From Haloferax gibbonsii ATCC 33959 (lineage in GTDB: Archaea > Halobacteriota > Halobacteria > Halobacteriales > Haloferacaceae): 64,000 nt of DNA. The notes under the pieces are model-generated. The model was not told the DNA's origin, made no database searches, and worked only from the letters and a program-made list of their open reading frames with translations. The translations under genes were made by a program, and so were the position numbers. The stretch lies in the NCBI RefSeq assembly GCF_000336775.1, contig NZ_AOLJ01000028.1:120142-184141 (forward strand). Reading direction: 5' to 3'. This document shows, one piece after another, positions 60,762 through 64,000 of the stretch (positions within the stretch are counted from its first letter, which is position 1; each line of letters starts with the position of its first letter).

Positions 60762-61040
60762 CTATCCGAGGAACCCGACGTGGCGGTCTTCCCAGTCTCG
60801 GCGCTCGACGATGGACTCGCGACCTTTCTCGGACATCTCGTAGAAGTTCGTTCGGCGGTCGTGCTGTCCCTTGTTCACGTACCCCTGTTCGACGAGGGCG
60901 TCGAGGTTCGGGTAGAGCCGACCGTGGTTCACCTCCCCGACGTCCTTGCTGATCATCTCTTTAATCTCCTGCCCGGACGGGCGCTCTGCGCCGGCAATCA
61001 CGTACAGCAGGTCTCGCTGGAAGCCAGTCAATTCGAACAT
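60762..61040 (-). CDS. PadR-family transcriptional regulator
   Basis: ATG 61040 gives 92 residues. MFELTGFQRDLLYVIAGAER is the common start of haloarchaeal PadR proteins, followed by PSGQEIKEMISKDVGEVNHG, RLYPNLDALVEQGYVNKGQH (recognition helix and wing) and YEMSEKGRESI. It is a single winged-helix domain lacking the long C-terminal helix of many PadRs. It stands divergently from the wHTH-membrane gene at 61390. Confidence 0.9.
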   Translation of the reverse strand: MFELTGFQRDLLYVIAGAERPSGQEIKEMISKDVGEVNHGRLYPNLDALVEQGYVNKGQHDRRTNFYEMSEKGRESIVERRDWEDRHVGFLG

Positions 61041-61300
61041 TGTAGTCTCGAATCTAAGTATCGCCGCCATCGGGTATTGTTAGCCACCTCTATACTGGAC
61101 AATTGGGTTCCTTACCGCCGCTGTCGCGAGTTTGCTCCCATTCCGGCGCGAGGACTTTTCTCGAAATCGACGAGATACGTAATCATCTCCGAGACCGAGA
61201 TAACTCCCTCCCGCTGACGGTCCGTCTCCGAGTAAATATCGCGTGAAGATGAGCTTAATCCCCGTTAGAAACCGGTCCGGTGCCTCCCGGAAACGTCACG

Positions 61301-61308
61301 ATAACAAA
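61301..61308 (+). promoter_or_regulatory. ATAACAAA word upstream of the wHTH membrane regulator
   Basis: GATAACAAAGG lies 89 bases before ATG 61390 and is identical in core to the element of the glycan island 46-60 kb away. A weaker TATAACAAT lies at 63402 before the nucleotidyltransferase. Confidence 0.3.
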
Positions 61309-61389
61309 GGTCGGTTGTGGTGTACTACGACTCAACCGGGTCGGCTCCCCCTTTCGCATCGCGTGCGAGGACCGCCCCCGAACACGACG

Positions 61390-61923
61390 ATGACAACCCT
61401 ATCAAAAGACGAGCTCTTTCGCATCCTCAGTAACTCGCGCCGGAGGCAGATTCTCTACTTCCTCCACCGCGCGGGCGAAGCAATCTCGTTGAAGCAACTC
61501 GCGGCGATGGTCGCGGCTCGAGAGAACGGCACGGCGGTCGAGGACGTGACCGACGAAGAGCGACAGCGCGTGTATATCTCGCTGTACCAGACGCACCTCC
61601 CGAAACTCGAGAGCGCCGGGCTGGTCGATTACGACGACGAGGAGCGCTCCGTCGAACTCGTCCCGAACGTCGCCAAGCGGGGGTTCTTCTGGATGCAACC
61701 CGACGCGCGCGAGTCGTGGAGCCGGTACTACGCGCTTCTCGGCGCGCTCAGTTGGGTGCTCATCCTCGGGGTGTGGGCGGGGCTCCCGGGATTCGCGCTC
61801 GTCTCGTGGAGCGCAATCGCGGTGTTCGTCTCCGCGGCGCTCCTCGCGCTGGTGTTCGCGCAGTACCTCTCCGAGCGACGCGAGGGCACCTCGGCCGACG
61901 CCTTCGAAGCGCTCGTGGAATAA
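61390..61923 (+). CDS. DUF7344-type winged-helix protein with two membrane helices
   Basis: ATG 61390 gives 177 residues. MTTLSKDELFRILSNSRRRQ then ILYFLHRAGEAISLKQLAAM and QRVYISLYQTHLPKLESAGL form the winged helix, the DUF7344 type common in haloarchaea. The C-terminus has two helices (LLGALSWVLILGVWAGLPGF and SAIAVFVSAALLALVFAQYL), so the regulator is probably membrane-bound. A paralogue lies at 62396. Its targets may be the sugar genes next door, by position only. Confidence 0.85.
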   Translation: MTTLSKDELFRILSNSRRRQILYFLHRAGEAISLKQLAAMVAARENGTAVEDVTDEERQRVYISLYQTHLPKLESAGLVDYDDEERSVELVPNVAKRGFFWMQPDARESWSRYYALLGALSWVLILGVWAGLPGFALVSWSAIAVFVSAALLALVFAQYLSERREGTSADAFEALVE

Positions 61924-62395
61924 CCCCCGGATAAATCGTCATCTCGCGACCGCCGTGGGCACCCGCTCCGGCGCGCTCGCGTATTCTCAGTCGGTGCTAC
62001 TGCCGAATCGTCGTATCCGTGAGTTTAACTGCCAGTCGAGTTTGATGTCCCTCTCGATAACGGCTTCCTTAGACGGAAAACCGGGACACTCTGCCACTTC
62101 GCGGTAGGACTACGCTACTATCGGATACATTGAAAGTCTGAGTTAGTATAGATTGTTACAACCAGTTTACTCGCAGATTTTGCGTCCCTAACAGTCGGAC
62201 AAATCAGAGTGTGGGATTCTCAGACAAGTATATATCCTCGTTTAACCTATTAGTTGATTGACCCTCTGAATCTGGGGCGCGCTTGGTGGGGCGCATCCAA
62301 AGGTTGTGGTCTGTGCTAAACGTCACGTGGTCTCCCCTCTCGACTGACCACGTCACTCGGTAGCACCCGACTACACAGTGGGGGAGGAAGGAACA
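61924..62395. other. Intergenic region with promoter of the second wHTH gene
   Basis: No gene is seen in 470 bases. GACAAGTATATATCCTCGTT near 62223 is a strong TATA-like site, about 170 bases before ATG 62396, so the mRNA would have a leader. GGGGGAGGAAGG at about 62381-62391 is a Shine-Dalgarno-like run just before the ATG, unusual for a haloarchaeal first gene. Confidence 0.5.
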
Positions 62396-63046
62396 ATGGT
62401 TACCGATTCATTACAAGCTGACACCGATGTTGTTGACCAGACGACGAACGAACAACTCGCGGAGACGACTGGTGGGTCTCACGCGGTTTCCGAACAGCAA
62501 CAACAACCCGAAATCGAAGCGCTCTCGAAGGACGTCGTCTTCGAGATTCTGAAGAACCAACGCCGGCGCGACGCGCTCCGGTACCTCAAGGAGAACGACG
62601 GCGAGGCGAAGCTCGGCGACATGGCCGAGTTCATCGCCGCGAAGGAAAACGGCATCGAGATAAAGGCGCTGTCGTCGAGTCAGCGAAAGCGGGTGTACAT
62701 CGGTCTGTACCAGTGTCACCTCCCGAAGATGGACTCGGCGGGCATCGTCGACTTCGAGAAGAACCGCGGTGACATCACGCTTCTCGACACCGCGAAGCAG
62801 CTCGACCAGTACCTCGACGGCGACGTCGTCAGCACCGAGACCGACGCCGAGCAGGCGGCGCCGCTCGCCGCGTCGCCGAAACGGAACCTCGCCATCGCCG
62901 CCGGCGTGGCCGCGACCGTCTCCGGCGGCCTGCTCGGCGTCCCCGGTCTCGAACAGATTCCGGCCGCCGGCTGGGCCGTGCTGAGCACCGCGACGCTCAT
63001 GGCCATCACCGCGATGGAGTCGTACAAGGGCCGCCTCAACCTCTGA
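62396..63046 (+). CDS. DUF7344-type winged-helix protein with C-terminal membrane helices (paralogue)
   Basis: ATG 62396, preceded by a GGAGG-type ribosome site, gives 216 residues. An unstructured 50-residue head (with QQQQQ) leads to LSKDVVFEILKNQRRRDALR and KRVYIGLYQCHLPKMDSAGI, clearly paralogous to the gene at 61390. Two C-terminal helices are marked by NLAIAAGVAATVSGGLLGVP and AGWAVLSTATLMAITAM. Related proteins control surface-polysaccharide genes in haloarchaea as far as I know; here the nucleotidyltransferase downstream would fit. Confidence 0.85.
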   Translation: MVTDSLQADTDVVDQTTNEQLAETTGGSHAVSEQQQQPEIEALSKDVVFEILKNQRRRDALRYLKENDGEAKLGDMAEFIAAKENGIEIKALSSSQRKRVYIGLYQCHLPKMDSAGIVDFEKNRGDITLLDTAKQLDQYLDGDVVSTETDAEQAAPLAASPKRNLAIAAGVAATVSGGLLGVPGLEQIPAAGWAVLSTATLMAITAMESYKGRLNL

Positions 63047-63492
63047 GCCGGTCTCGCGCGCCCGCGTCGCGAACGATACAACGAACAATTCGGATTTTAC
63101 TTCGATCTGCGTTCGAACAGCGGCGGCCTTGGTCGCCGCTCGCACGTCGACGTCCGTTCTCTCAGACTCTCTCGTTCCCACTCCGCTTCTGGCTCTCGCG
63201 CTCCCGTTCTCGACTCGCGAGTGTGATTCGCAGACCGTGCAACCGACGTGGCGGCTTCGGCCGCTCGGCGACACCATCGGATGAATGCCCACCGATTAGG
63301 AGCGGCCGAACCCGCCTGCCTCCCGATTTAGGCCGGCTTTCGCCGCTTGCAACAGTCTCACACGCGACCCTAACGCGCGACCGGTTCGGGGAACCCTCTG
63401 TATAACAATCCCCGTCGCCGTCCCTGTTCCCTCTATGACTCACTCACCGTCACGGCCACGTTCCGAACGTCCGTCGCTCGCGGGAGGGCGCG
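63047..63492. other. Intergenic region before the nucleotidyltransferase
   Basis: About 445 bases with no accepted gene. The GC-rich bulk shows nothing distinctive. TGTATAACAATCCCC at 63400-63414 is TATA-like and resembles the ATAACAAA element, about 90 bases ahead of ATG 63493. Confidence 0.4.
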
Positions 63493-64000
63493 AATGAACG
63501 ACCGCATCACCGAGGCGGTCGTCCTCGCGGCCGGCGAGGGGCGACGGCTCCGCCCGCTCACCACCTTCCAACCGAAGCCGATGCTCCCCGTCGCCAACCG
63601 GCCGGTCGTCGAGTACGTCCTCGACGCGCTGTTCGAATCGGGTATCGAGCGCGTCGTCGTCGTCGTCGGCCACCGCGCCGACCGCATCCAGTCGCACCTC
63701 TCTGCGACCTACTCCGACGCGGACATCGAGTTCGTCCACCAGGACTCGCGTCTCGGCAGCGGCCACGCGCTCCTCCTCGCCGAGGGGCTCGTCTCCGGCC
63801 CCTTCGTCGTCTGCAACGGCGACAACGTCGTCGACGCCGACATCGTCTCGTCGGTGCTCGAACGCTTCTCGACGACCGACTCGGTGGCGACGGTCGCGGT
63901 CGCCGAGTCCGACACGCCCGAGGAGTACGGCGTCGTCGTCGAGGACAACGGCCGCATCGCCGACATCGACGAACACGCCGTCGACAGCGAGGGCTACCTC
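63493..64000 (+). CDS. Sugar-1-phosphate nucleotidyltransferase (3' part outside window)
   Basis: ATG 63493 opens a frame that runs to the end of the window. ITEAVVLAAGEGRRLRPLTT is the nucleotide-binding signature, FQPKPMLPVANRPVVEYVLD carries the catalytic Lys, FVVCNGDNVVDADIV holds the metal-binding Asp, and EYGVVVEDNGRIADIDE continues the N-terminal catalytic domain. It should make an NDP-sugar such as UDP- or dTDP-glucose, or UDP-GlcNAc (GlmU-like). The missing C-terminus would tell these apart, since a beta-helix there marks acetyltransferase fusions. It may supply the glycan pathway. Confidence 0.9.

Noticed and set aside
63435..63492. A leader ORF before the nucleotidyltransferase like those of the glycan island
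   Set aside because: The frame from ATG 63435 does not end at the gene start; it continues far into the gene in another frame.

Overview
The window comes from an extremely halophilic archaeon. The evidence is high GC (about two thirds), very acidic proteins, many Tat-type lipoproteins with a twin arginine plus lipobox, leaderless-looking promoters, an archaeal Orc1/Cdc6, aIF-1A, PilA-like pilins, HalOD1 and haloarchaeal winged-helix families. Gene content and style fit Haloferax or a close relative; that genus call is an inference.

Bases 1-17.2 kb form a glycan-assembly island. It holds a truncated polytopic membrane protein, an asparagine-synthase-like enzyme, two glycosyltransferases, a membrane hydrolase, and a tightly overlapping five-gene run (acetyltransferase, PLP aminotransferase, Gfo/Idh oxidoreductase, nucleotide-sugar 6-dehydrogenase, 2-epimerase). 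That run matches the logic of the WbpD/E/B/A/I route to a UDP-2,3-diacetamido uronic acid. It is followed by a polysaccharide deacetylase, an (alpha/alpha)6-type protein and two FemAB-like acyltransferases. Nearly every transcription unit here has an ATAACAAA-type element upstream, and four genes are preceded by short ORFs whose stop codon overlaps the gene start.

Bases 17.2-21 kb hold a small wHTH regulator, a DUF6544-like membrane-anchored protein, SurE, a CBS-pair protein and MsrA. Bases 21-26.5 kb are a replication and partition module: an AT-rich inverted-repeat region, ParA, an acidic partner protein, Orc1/Cdc6, and about 15 copies of an ORB-like element arranged in opposite orientations around an AT-rich unwinding region. 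aIF-1A, a YbaK-type deacylase, a class-V aminotransferase, an M20 hydrolase and two type IV pilins follow.

Bases 31-43.8 kb hold a glyoxalase-fold protein, a PAS histidine kinase, a metal-handling block (P19/Tp34-like lipoprotein, zinc-finger membrane protein, polytopic protein, P1B ATPase of zinc/cadmium type), a HiPIP lipoprotein, a PD-(D/E)XK-like protein and two lipoproteins. Bases 44-59.7 kb hold NikR, a CoA-disulfide-reductase-like flavoprotein, an EamA transporter, a TetR regulator, a cold-shock protein, ZnuA-ZnuC-ZnuB, a soluble chemotaxis transducer with its own CheW, an MFS transporter, an F420-dependent NADP reductase-like protein, HalOD1, GlmM and NosL. The last 4 kb hold PadR and two paralogous wHTH-membrane regulators ahead of a sugar nucleotidyltransferase that runs off the end. 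No rRNA, tRNA, CRISPR array or intact transposase was seen.
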